DNA from: Marinospirillum sp.
Lineage (GTDB): Bacteria; Pseudomonadota; Gammaproteobacteria; Pseudomonadales; Halomonadaceae
Assembly: GCA_007116865.1 (NCBI GenBank)
Contig: SKHR01000080.1
Coordinates: forward strand, 1-15,885
Length of the DNA: 15,885 bases
Reading direction: 5' to 3'
Shown: positions 7,630 to 14,613 of the stretch, in pieces
Layout: each line of letters opens with the position of its first letter
Position numbering within the stretch: the stretch's first letter is position 1
Program-made: the position numbers and the translations under genes
The notes under the pieces: model-generated
Database searches by the model: none
Seen by the model: only the letters and a program-made list of their open reading frames with translations
What the model was told of the DNA's origin: nothing

Positions 7630-8117
7630 TAGATCGCTGCCAGCTCCGACCACTCGTCCTCAGACATCAATTTGCTCAATTCAACCAGAATGAGCAGCTC
7701 ATTGTTCTTGTTGCAAACGCCCTGAATGAACTTGGCCGTTTCTTCATTGCCAACATTCGGTGCGGTTTCAATTTCTGACTGCTTCAGATAGACCACTTCG
7801 GCGACCGAGTCGACCAAAATACCCACGACCTGCTGTTCCGCCTCAATGATCATGATACGAGTTGCGTCAGTGACTTCTGCAGGCATCAAGCCAAAACGCT
7901 GACGTGTATCGATCACGGTGACCACATTGCCACGCAGGTTGATGATGCCGAGCACATAGTCCGGCGCACCAGGCACAGGCGCAATTTCAGTGTAACGAAG
8001 GACTTCCTGCACCATCATGACATTGATGCCATAGGTTTCTTCTGCCAGACGGAAAGTCACATACTGCAGAACCGGATCTGATGCACTATCGGCCGAAATT
8101 TTTTGTGGCGTAGACAT
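7629..8117 (-). CDS. cheW: CheW, chemotaxis receptor-kinase coupling protein
   Basis: Cytoplasmic SH3-like adaptor that links CheA to methyl-accepting receptors in the chemoreceptor array. The 162-residue protein is a single CheW domain: QYVTFRLAEETYGINVMMV (18-36), VPGAPDYVLGIINLRG (48-63) and VTVIDTRQRFG (66-76). Arg62, in the NLRG motif, corresponds to the arginine important for receptor coupling. The length is normal. AAGGA lies about 10 bases before the ATG. It follows the CheW-domain ParP-like gene after a 93-base gap and overlaps the next gene at TAATG. Confidence 0.96.
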   Translation of the reverse strand: MSTPQKISADSASDPVLQYVTFRLAEETYGINVMMVQEVLRYTEIAPVPGAPDYVLGIINLRGNVVTVIDTRQRFGLMPAEVTDATRIMIIEAEQQVVGILVDSVAEVVYLKQSEIETAPNVGNEETAKFIQGVCNKNNELLILVELSKLMSEDEWSELAAI

Positions 8118-8210
8118 AAATGCTATCCTTCATCGCTGATCAAGGGACACCTTTTTATAAGCTGCTATCCTAGTATACCTCTGGAGGAAAAGACAGCCTG
8201 AGGGGCCTAA
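8118..8210. other. Gap between parP-like gene and cheW
   Basis: This is the largest gap inside the chemotaxis operon (93 bases). On the minus strand it contains a 4-pair stem (GGCC with GGCT around CCTCA) followed by TCTTTT, too weak to call a terminator. It also contains TATACT, which resembles a -10 box but has no matching -35 hexamer. cheW might have its own promoter here, but the sequence does not prove it. Confidence 0.35.
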
Positions 8211-9149
8211 TTACTGGTCAATTTCTTTTAATGCGGCCAGATTGGCTGGCTCCATATCGCCATGACCTTCTTTCAGCAAACGGTCAAATTCTGTGGCGTC
8301 AATCAGGGCGCACATATGCTCAATCACGGTGCCAGCCAGCCATGGACGTTTGCCTAAGGAAGAGCGCCAGCGCACTTGATCCGGCTGCAAACGAATCGAG
8401 CGATCAACCTGGTTGCACGCCAAGCCCCAGTGACTTTCATGGATGCGAATCACCAGCTTATAGGGCTCATCATTCTTCTCAATCAATGCGGGTGGCAAAA
8501 CCCACTGAGCGGTATCAACGATGCCAACATTGATACCGTTTGAACGCAGCATCCCGGCAAACCACTGGGGCTGACCAAACAATGGCGTTGGTTGTTTTTC
8601 AATCTTGATGATGCCACCCAGCTCAATCAAAGGTACTGCCAGGGTCAAGCCTTTGACTTTGAACAACAGGCATTCAAACGCTTCCTGCGCCCAGGCTGGA
8701 CGACCATTGGTCCATCCAGGTGGCCCAGGCGGCTGACTGATAGCTGCGGTCAAATCAGCATCGGAAACCAGCTCAACCTCTGGCTCAGCTTCCATCACTG
8801 CTGGCTCAACACTCACTTCAGCAGCCGGTTCAGGTACAGGTTCTGCTGCGGGTGATGTTTCTGCCTCAGTCACCTCTGGTGCAACCTGAAGTTCCGGCAT
8901 CAAAACCGAAGGCGCTGGAGCCGGCTCATCAAAACTTAAAGGCGCCGGGGCTGCAGGCTTGGCAGCCTGAGGCGCACGCTGCATAAAGCCACGTAATTGT
9001 TTTTCTTGCCAGGAAGCCGGTTGGGCCTCTTCGCTCGGCTCACTGCGCAATGGGGCAACAAAGGCATCTGGCTCCGTTGTCTCATCATCATGCAGCAAGG
9101 CTTCAAGGTAATCCTCTATGGCTTGCCTTGGCTTATCTTGAAAACCCAT
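8211..9149 (-). CDS. parP: ParP-like protein: disordered N-terminus plus C-terminal CheW domain
   Basis: The 312-residue protein has a short N-terminal helix with AIEDYLEALLHDDE (about 10-23), then a long acidic linker rich in Pro, Ala and Glu (about 24-150), and a CheW-like domain at about 160-300 (ECLLFKVKGLTLAVPLIELG, WFAGMLRSNGINVGIVDTAQ). In Vibrio, ParP binds both ParC and CheA and holds the chemotaxis array at the cell pole. Gene order (directly after the ParA-like gene and before cheW) and domain layout support the same identity here. The ATG at 9149 overlaps the ParC-like stop as TGATG and has GGGAG 9 bases upstream; the TTG just before it is less likely. It is not a second ordinary CheW, because of the long N-terminal region and the divergent coupling motif (MLRSNG instead of NLRG). 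Confidence 0.85.
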   Translation of the reverse strand: MGFQDKPRQAIEDYLEALLHDDETTEPDAFVAPLRSEPSEEAQPASWQEKQLRGFMQRAPQAAKPAAPAPLSFDEPAPAPSVLMPELQVAPEVTEAETSPAAEPVPEPAAEVSVEPAVMEAEPEVELVSDADLTAAISQPPGPPGWTNGRPAWAQEAFECLLFKVKGLTLAVPLIELGGIIKIEKQPTPLFGQPQWFAGMLRSNGINVGIVDTAQWVLPPALIEKNDEPYKLVIRIHESHWGLACNQVDRSIRLQPDQVRWRSSLGKRPWLAGTVIEHMCALIDATEFDRLLKEGHGDMEPANLAALKEIDQ

Positions 9150-9949
9150 CAAGCAGCTCCCGACCCATTCGCTTGTGTTTGTGCTTCTTTTTCCTGCATG
9201 AACTTTAGCAACACATTATAGGCGTGCACCCCTCGGCTTTGCGGGTCCAGTTGGGAGGGCGGCAAGCCAGCCACACTGGCATCACGAAACTTGGTATCCA
9301 CAGGAATCATCGAATGAAACAACACATCACCGTAGGAGTTGCGCAGTAAACGCAGGCTTTGAATCGATGCCTGGGTGCGTCGGTCATAAAGGGTTGGCAC
9401 CACGGTATAGGGCAACGCATTTTTGCGTGCCCGGTTGATCATGTTCAGGGTGCGCATCATTCTTTCCAGCCCTTTAATCGCCAGAAACTCGGTTTGCACT
9501 GGAATGATCAACTGCCGGCAAGCAGCCAATGCATTGATCATCAGCAGGCCTAAAACTGGCGGGCTGTCGATCAGCACATAATCAAAGCGATTCCATAATT
9601 GCGCTAAGGATTTCGCGACAACTAAGCCCATCCCCCCCTGGCCACTCTTCTGGCGCTCAAGGGTAGCCAGTGCGGTGGAGGCCGCCATCAGCTTCAGTTG
9701 ATCATGCCCAGTATCCAGCAGCAGGCTGGCAGGCAAGGATTCAGGGATTTTGGCATGCTGGAAAAGGTCATACACACTCTTTTCTACATTGTCCGGATCA
9801 TACTTAAAATAGCTGGTCAAAGAGCCATGTGGATCCAGGTCCAGCAGCAGCACTCTTTCGCCTTTATCCGCCAAGATACCCGCCAGGGTCACGGCTGTCG
9901 TGGTTTTACCGACTCCACCCTTTTGATTGGCTACCGCCCAGACATGCAT
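9149..9949 (-). CDS. parC: ParA-family ATPase, ParC-like polar positioning protein of the chemotaxis array
   Basis: A 266-residue ParA/MinD-type ATPase. The deviant Walker A NQKGGVGKTTT is at 8-18, with signature Lys10 and nucleotide-binding Lys15. The switch region LDLDPHGS (36-43) and the Walker B-like YVLIDSPP follow. TEFLAIKGLERMMRTL is typical of the chemotaxis-cluster ParA group. In Vibrio this protein (ParC, unrelated to topoisomerase IV ParC) recruits chemotaxis arrays to the pole and binds ParP, which is the next gene here. I rejected FlhG/FleN: there is no N-terminal FlhF-binding region, as the protein starts directly at the P-loop strand. It begins 23 bases after cheB with GGGAG upstream. 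Confidence 0.9.
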   Translation of the reverse strand: MHVWAVANQKGGVGKTTTAVTLAGILADKGERVLLLDLDPHGSLTSYFKYDPDNVEKSVYDLFQHAKIPESLPASLLLDTGHDQLKLMAASTALATLERQKSGQGGMGLVVAKSLAQLWNRFDYVLIDSPPVLGLLMINALAACRQLIIPVQTEFLAIKGLERMMRTLNMINRARKNALPYTVVPTLYDRRTQASIQSLRLLRNSYGDVLFHSMIPVDTKFRDASVAGLPPSQLDPQSRGVHAYNVLLKFMQEKEAQTQANGSGAA

Positions 9950-9972
9950 CGTTGCTCGCTCCCAGGCACCCT

Positions 9973-11139
9973 TCAGGTGACATCACTGATTAGTTTATCA
10001 GCCACATGATCCAGACTGATGATTTCATCGGCCAGATTTGCCTTGGCAATCGCCATCGGCATTCCATAGATCACCGAGCTGGCTTCATCTTGCGCCCAGA
10101 CAACCGAACCTGTGTCTTTAAGCAACCGCGCACCTTCGCGGCCATCCGAACCCATCCCGGTCAAAACCACTGCGAGCGTCTTGCCCGGATACACCTTAGC
10201 GGCTGAACCAAAGGTGACGTCAACACAGGGTTTGTAGTTCAAACGCTCGTCGCCCTCAAAAATACGGACCGATCCGCCGCCACGCTTATCGATCATCATT
10301 TGGCGCCCACCCGGGGCTAACAAAGCCAATCCTGGTCTGAGCTGATCACCATCTTTGGCTTCCCGCACCTCAATCTGACACAATCCATTGAGCCGCTCAG
10401 CAAAGGCACCGGTAAAGGTGGCCGGCATATGCTGAATCAGCACCAAAGGCGCTGGAAAATTCGCAGGCAAACGCGTCAACACGGTTTGCAGCGCCATCGG
10501 GCCACCGGTTGAGGTCCCAATCATCACCAGCGAAAATTGCCGCGGATTCGATTTTGGGCGCGGTGCCGGTTCAAGGTTCGCCTTAGCAGCGGCCTTTTGT
10601 GATTGTAGTTCAGCCTGGCGCTGACGCGATTCTTGCTGGCGTGCGCGAATTCGCTCCGTTAAGGACAGACCCCGCGACTCTGTTGCGGGCGCTTCACTTC
10701 GGCGCGCCACCAGGGGGGCTTTCGTAGCACCCGCACCTGCACGACTACGGGCAACAGTGAGTACTCGCTCACACAACACTCGCGCCATTTTTTCCGTGTT
10801 GCGTGAAATATCTTCAAAGTTTTTGGGCAGATAATCGACTGCCCCGGCTTCCAGTGCATCCAGAGTGACTCGCGCCCCTTCATGGGTGAGTGATGAAAAC
10901 ATCAGCACCGGTGTTGGCTGACGTGCCATGATCTCACGCACCGCCGAGATACCGTCCATGACAGGCATCTCATAATCCATGGTGATCACATCCGGTTTCA
11001 ACTCAAGTGTTTTTTCTACCGCTTCGCGACCGTTAGCAGCCACACCAATCGGCTTCAACCGCGGGTCTGTAGACAAAAGTTCGCAGACTCTGCGTCGAAA
11101 AAAACCTGAATCATCAACCACCAAAACGGTGATTGGCAT
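9973..11139 (-). CDS. cheB: CheB, chemotaxis protein-glutamate methylesterase/glutamine deamidase
   Basis: Response regulator and esterase that removes methyl groups from receptor glutamates for adaptation, activated by CheA phosphotransfer. The protein has 388 residues. The receiver domain (1-125) has Asp9/Asp10, phospho-acceptor Asp55 in MDYEMP, Ser83 and Lys106. A long linker (about 130-200) rich in Arg, Gln and Ala (TERIRARQQESRQRQAELQ) is longer than in E. coli CheB (349 residues). The esterase domain has the full triad: Ser210 in GTSTGG, His237 in QHMP and Asp332 in GMGSDG. Start supported by GGGGAG about 7 bases upstream. It lies 62 bases after cheA. No cheR is in the window. Confidence 0.97.
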   Translation of the reverse strand: MPITVLVVDDSGFFRRRVCELLSTDPRLKPIGVAANGREAVEKTLELKPDVITMDYEMPVMDGISAVREIMARQPTPVLMFSSLTHEGARVTLDALEAGAVDYLPKNFEDISRNTEKMARVLCERVLTVARSRAGAGATKAPLVARRSEAPATESRGLSLTERIRARQQESRQRQAELQSQKAAAKANLEPAPRPKSNPRQFSLVMIGTSTGGPMALQTVLTRLPANFPAPLVLIQHMPATFTGAFAERLNGLCQIEVREAKDGDQLRPGLALLAPGGRQMMIDKRGGGSVRIFEGDERLNYKPCVDVTFGSAAKVYPGKTLAVVLTGMGSDGREGARLLKDTGSVVWAQDEASSVIYGMPMAIAKANLADEIISLDHVADKLISDVT

Positions 11140-11201
11140 GAAGCATTCTCCCCATCAAAACTTTGCTGCTTTATTCCGTTCAGCAGGTGTTAAATCGCTA
11201 G

Positions 11202-13322
11202 TTAATGGCGCCCGGTGTAATGACGAATCAGCCCAGGAATATCAAGAATCAAAGCAATCCGGCCATCGCCAGTGATGGTGGCACCCGCCAGCCCCGGTGT
11301 GCCTTGAAGCATATGCCCCAAAGGTTTGATCACCACTTCTTCTTGACCGATCAGGTCGTCGACCACAAAACCGACCTGCATATTCCCAATCGAAACAACG
11401 ACTACCTGAGCTTCTTCCAGCTCATCTTTGGCAATTTCACGCTTGGATGGGTCTCTCACCAGCCAACGGCGCAAATAAAACAACGGCAGCGTTCTTTCAC
11501 GAATGATGATGACATCCTGGCCATCAATTTTATTCGCACGGCGAATATCCAGCTGGAAAATCTCGTTGACGTTGACCAGGGGCAGCGCAAAGGTTTGATC
11601 TTGAAGCTTGACCATCAACGTCGGCATGATCGCCAGGGTCAGCGGCACCTTGATGATGATTTTGGTACCTTTGCCCAGCTCGGACCAGACATTGACCGTG
11701 CCGTTCAGCTGAGAAATCTTGGTTTTCACCACATCCATGCCCACACCGCGACCAGACACATCTGAGATCTGGTCCTTGGTGCTCAGGCCGGCGGCAAAAA
11801 TCAGGTTGAAAGCCTCCTGATCGGTCAGGCGATCCGCTGCATCCTGGTCCAGTTGACCCTTCTCAACCGCTTTGCGCTTGAGCACTTCTGGATCCATTCC
11901 GGCGCCATCGTCGGAGATCGTCAGCAGGATATGATCACCTTCCTGCTCTGCAGACAAGGTAACCGTGCCAACTGGGTCTTTACCATTTTTCTTGCGCACA
12001 TCCGGCATTTCAACGCCGTGATCAGCAGAATTACGCACTAGGTGAACCATGGGGTCAGCCAGCGCCTCAACCAGGTTCTTATCCAGATCCGTGTCTTCAC
12101 CAATCATTTCCAGGCGAATTTCTTTGTTCATTTTACGCGATAGATCACGGATCACCCGTGGGAAGCGGCCAAAGACTTTCTTGATCGGCTGCATCCGGGT
12201 TTTCATGACTGAGGTCTGCAAGTCGGCGGTGACCACATCCAGGTTAGCAACGGCTTTGGCCAGCTCGCTATCAGAGCTATCCGAGCCGAGCCGAACCAAG
12301 CGGTTGCGTACCAAAACCAGCTCACCCACCATGTTCATGATTTCATCCAGGCGGGAAGTATCGACACGAACAGTGGTATCCGCGGCTACTTCTTTTTTCG
12401 CAGGAGGAGAAGCATCTGAGGTTGTCGCAGGCGCCTTGGGTTTGGGCGCTGCCGGTGGTTTGGCAGGCGCAGCCGGTGGTGCTGCAGGCTTGGCTGGAGT
12501 AGCAGGCGCAGCCTCTGACTGCTCATCCTGGACACCAGGGCCTTTGCCCTTACCATGCAGTTGATCTAATAAAGCTTCAAACTCGTCTTCGGTGATTTCA
12601 TCACTGTCCGAAGCAGCCGGCACCGGTGCAGGGGTCGGTTCTGCGGCAGTTTCGTCCGCACCAGGGCCTTTGCCCTTGCCATGCAGCTGATCCAAAAGTG
12701 CATCAAATTCTTCTTCGGTGATTTCATCCGAGTCCGAAGACGGCTGACTGGGTGTCTCGGTCTTTTGGGCTTCAGCCGCTTGTTCTGGCGTCAAGGCATC
12801 CAGCAGACTTTCAAATTCTTCATCAGTGATATCACCACTGGGTTGTGCTGAGGACTCTATTGAAGGCGCCGCCGATTCGGCTGCTGGCTTGGCGGCTGAC
12901 GAAGGTGCCGGAGGTGGATCACCCGCCTGCCCCTCAGGTTTGGCATAATAAGCCAGTGCCTCAAGCAGGGCTGGATCAGCCGCTTCCGGCATTTCATTGG
13001 CGCGAACCGTTGCAAACATCTCATTGACACTGTCAAGTGCGCTCAAGACGGTGTCCATCAGCTCCGGGGTCACACTGCGCTGGTGTTTGCGCAGCGTATC
13101 AAAGACGTTTTCTGCATTATGACAGCAGTCAACCAGTGGACCGATCTGTAAAAAACCGGCGCCCCCTTTGACGGTATGAAAGCCGCGAAAAATAGCGTTT
13201 AACAGCTCTGGATCATCCGGCGACTGCTCCAGATCAACCAACTGTTCAGAAAGCTGCTCCAGGATTTCTCCGGCTTCTACCAGAAAATCCTGCAGAATAT
13301 CCTGATCTGCATCGAGACTCAT
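11202..13322 (-). CDS. cheA: CheA, chemotaxis histidine kinase with triplicated acidic motif in place of a visible P2 domain
   Basis: Sensor kinase that autophosphorylates on His49 and passes phosphate to CheY and CheB. The protein has 706 residues. P1 (about 1-128) has phospho-accepting His49 in FHTVKGGAGF. A linker (about 129-312) is rich in Ala, Pro and acidic residues and contains three related motifs at 164-178, 200-221 and 242-263. P3 dimerisation begins near 313 (VDTSRLDEIMNMVGELVLV). P4 has the N box LVRNSADHGVE (428-438), G1 DDGAGMD (471-477) and G2 GRGVGMDVV (524-532). The CheW-like P5 occupies about 560-706. I see no folded CheY-docking P2 domain. AAAGGAG precedes the ATG, 12 bases after cheZ. 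Confidence 0.97.
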   Translation of the reverse strand: MSLDADQDILQDFLVEAGEILEQLSEQLVDLEQSPDDPELLNAIFRGFHTVKGGAGFLQIGPLVDCCHNAENVFDTLRKHQRSVTPELMDTVLSALDSVNEMFATVRANEMPEAADPALLEALAYYAKPEGQAGDPPPAPSSAAKPAAESAAPSIESSAQPSGDITDEEFESLLDALTPEQAAEAQKTETPSQPSSDSDEITEEEFDALLDQLHGKGKGPGADETAAEPTPAPVPAASDSDEITEDEFEALLDQLHGKGKGPGVQDEQSEAAPATPAKPAAPPAAPAKPPAAPKPKAPATTSDASPPAKKEVAADTTVRVDTSRLDEIMNMVGELVLVRNRLVRLGSDSSDSELAKAVANLDVVTADLQTSVMKTRMQPIKKVFGRFPRVIRDLSRKMNKEIRLEMIGEDTDLDKNLVEALADPMVHLVRNSADHGVEMPDVRKKNGKDPVGTVTLSAEQEGDHILLTISDDGAGMDPEVLKRKAVEKGQLDQDAADRLTDQEAFNLIFAAGLSTKDQISDVSGRGVGMDVVKTKISQLNGTVNVWSELGKGTKIIIKVPLTLAIMPTLMVKLQDQTFALPLVNVNEIFQLDIRRANKIDGQDVIIIRERTLPLFYLRRWLVRDPSKREIAKDELEEAQVVVVSIGNMQVGFVVDDLIGQEEVVIKPLGHMLQGTPGLAGATITGDGRIALILDIPGLIRHYTGRH
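12534..12737 (-). repeat. Tandem 78-base repeat inside cheA (two copies, plus a third, partial protein-level copy)
   Basis: The two copies lie at 12660-12737 and 12534-12611, 126 bases apart. Each encodes 26 residues (196-221 and 238-263 of CheA) with core EITEEEFDALLDQLHGK or EITEDEFEALLDQLHGK. By hand alignment they differ at 12 bases but at only 2 residues (Glu/Asp swaps). A related shorter copy, DITDEEFESLLDALT, is at 12789-12833. Confidence 0.9.
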
Positions 13323-13334
13323 CCGTCGGCTCCT

Positions 13335-14126
13335 TTAAAACCCGAGACTGGAGAGAAGGTCGTCCACTTCGTCTTGTCCTGAAACCACGTCTACACCGCG
13401 TTTTTCAGCATTAACGACTGGGCCTTCAGCCACAGAGGCGGGTTTAACCTGTGTTTGTTGTTCTTGCTTGGCATCTGGGTGGCGGATGCCGGTAATTCGA
13501 TCCACTTGGCTGGCCATCCGCACCAGATCAACCAAGCTGGCTTCCACATCATGAACCAGAGTGATCACTTTTTTAACGACCTGCCCAGTCAGATCCTGGT
13601 AATCCTGCGCCAGGGTGATTTCACTGAAGTTTTCACCTAAAAAAGCAGCCTGGGATTCAGTGGACTGTAAAAACTGGTCGATGCGTCGGTATAGCTGACG
13701 AAACTCTTCAGGCTTCATTTCCCGCCGAAGCAGACGCGCCCACTCCTGGCGTAGATCCGCTGCCTCCTGCTTGAGACTGGTTGCCACCGGCAGGCACTCT
13801 TCTACCTTATCCATGGTGCGGTTGGCCGCACTCTGGGTCATGTTGATCACATAGTTCAAGCGATCCGTAGCGTCTGCCATTTCAGACAGCTCACTGGCTG
13901 GCATGCTGGCAGCCGTGTCGAGGTGAAAGTTGCGAATCGCATCGTGCAACGCACGAGTCAAGCGCCCAACCTCTTGATAGAGGTTGCGATTTCTGGCTTC
14001 GTTGATCTGCTGTAACAGGTTGACCGCATCGACGAGGTCGCCCTGCTCTATTTTACTGACCAATTCACCGGTCGTGCTTTTCAGCAGTTCTTCGAAGTTA
14101 TCAGATTGACTGATCGATTCAGACAT
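13335..14126 (-). CDS. cheZ: CheZ, phosphatase of phospho-CheY
   Basis: Accelerates dephosphorylation of CheY-P, ending the motor-reversal signal. Starting at the ATG at 14126 gives 263 residues, a normal length for non-enteric CheZ. The protein is almost all helix, a long hairpin that dimerises. The active-site motif QDLTGQ is at 177-182, with Asp178 and Gln182 matching Asp143 and Gln147 of E. coli by motif. After a linker (about 215-250) the C-terminal CheY-binding peptide DEVDDLLSSLGF (252-263) is intact. The longer reading from a TTG at 14177 would overlap cheY and add 17 unlike residues, so I rejected it. The ribosome site (GGGTG) is weak; cheY ends 37 bases upstream. Confidence 0.95.
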   Translation of the reverse strand: MSESISQSDNFEELLKSTTGELVSKIEQGDLVDAVNLLQQINEARNRNLYQEVGRLTRALHDAIRNFHLDTAASMPASELSEMADATDRLNYVINMTQSAANRTMDKVEECLPVATSLKQEAADLRQEWARLLRREMKPEEFRQLYRRIDQFLQSTESQAAFLGENFSEITLAQDYQDLTGQVVKKVITLVHDVEASLVDLVRMASQVDRITGIRHPDAKQEQQTQVKPASVAEGPVVNAEKRGVDVVSGQDEVDDLLSSLGF

Positions 14127-14163
14127 CAGGACACCCGAACATTGGGACAGACAAAACCGCCAC

Positions 14164-14544
14164 TCACAAGCGCTCAAAAATCTTGTCGATTTTTTCTTTC
14201 AAGGTTGCTGCGGTAAAGGGTTTGACAATATAACCATTGACCCCTGCTTGAGCCGCCGCAACGATCTGTTCTCGCTTGGATTCCGCCGTGACCATCAAAA
14301 CCGGCATGTTTTTTAAATTGGGATCGGCGCGAATATGCTTGAGCAGGTCAAAGCCGGTCATACCGGGCATATTCCAGTCAGTCACCACAAAATCAAAGCG
14401 TCCGGTTTCCAGCAAAGGAATGGCGGTCAAACCATCATCGGCTTCATGGGTGTTGTTAAAACCCAAATCCCGGAGCAGGTTTTTGATGATCCTTCTCATC
14501 GTGGCAAAGTCGTCCACGATGAGAATCTTCATGTCTTTATTCAA
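14164..14544 (-). CDS. cheY: CheY, chemotaxis response regulator, TTG start
   Basis: Single-domain response regulator. When phosphorylated by CheA it binds FliM at the flagellar motor and changes rotation. Read from TTG at 14544 it has 126 residues and starts MNKDMKILIVDDF. Key residues are Asp11 and Asp12, phospho-acceptor Asp56 in TDWNMP, Thr86, Tyr105 and Lys108 in VKPF. I chose TTG because GGAGG lies 5 bases upstream of it, whereas the internal ATG at 14532 would be 17 bases away. Vibrio CheY, as I recall, also begins MNKNMKILIVDD. It lies 69 bases downstream of fliA and 37 bases before cheZ. Confidence 0.95.
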   Translation of the reverse strand: MNKDMKILIVDDFATMRRIIKNLLRDLGFNNTHEADDGLTAIPLLETGRFDFVVTDWNMPGMTGFDLLKHIRADPNLKNMPVLMVTAESKREQIVAAAQAGVNGYIVKPFTAATLKEKIDKIFERL

Positions 14545-14549
14545 GGCAA

Positions 14550-14554
14550 CCTCC
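14550..14554 (-). promoter_or_regulatory. Ribosome binding site GGAGG for cheY
   Basis: GGAGG on the minus strand lies 5 bases before the TTG at 14544 and 17 bases before the ATG at 14532. The spacing selects the TTG as the cheY start. Confidence 0.7.
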
Positions 14555-14613
14555 GTTAAACCTTGCAAGCGGCGGATACAAGTAGTGTACAACCAGAACC
14601 AAACAAAGGCACG

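Noticed and set aside
8070..8110. GCCGATAG on the minus strand at the start of cheW, resembling a sigma-28 -10 box
   Set aside because: It is inside the cheW coding region, and the bases 15 upstream read TACG, not TAAA-like, so there is no -35 partner.
9149..9949. ParA-like gene considered as the missing FlhG/FleN
   Set aside because: The position between cheB and a CheW-domain gene, the lack of an FlhF-binding N-terminus, and the TEFLAIKGLERM segment all fit the chemotaxis ParC group.
11140..11201. Inverted repeat CTGCT/AGCAG in the 62-base cheA-cheB gap
   Set aside because: Only 5 pairs with an 11-base loop and no T-run after it, so it is neither a terminator nor a known riboswitch.
11205..11765. 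Plus-strand open frame of 186 codons opposite cheA
   Set aside because: It lies entirely antisense to the conserved kinase and P5 part of cheA. Its translation is low-complexity (His, Gln, Arg) with no family resemblance and no ribosome site. It is a shadow of cheA codon bias.
12049..12564. Plus-strand open frame of 171 codons with an Ala/Gly-rich end, opposite cheA
   Set aside because: The Ala/Gly-rich stretch is the reverse of the cheA Ala/Pro linker. No start signal and no recognisable domain.
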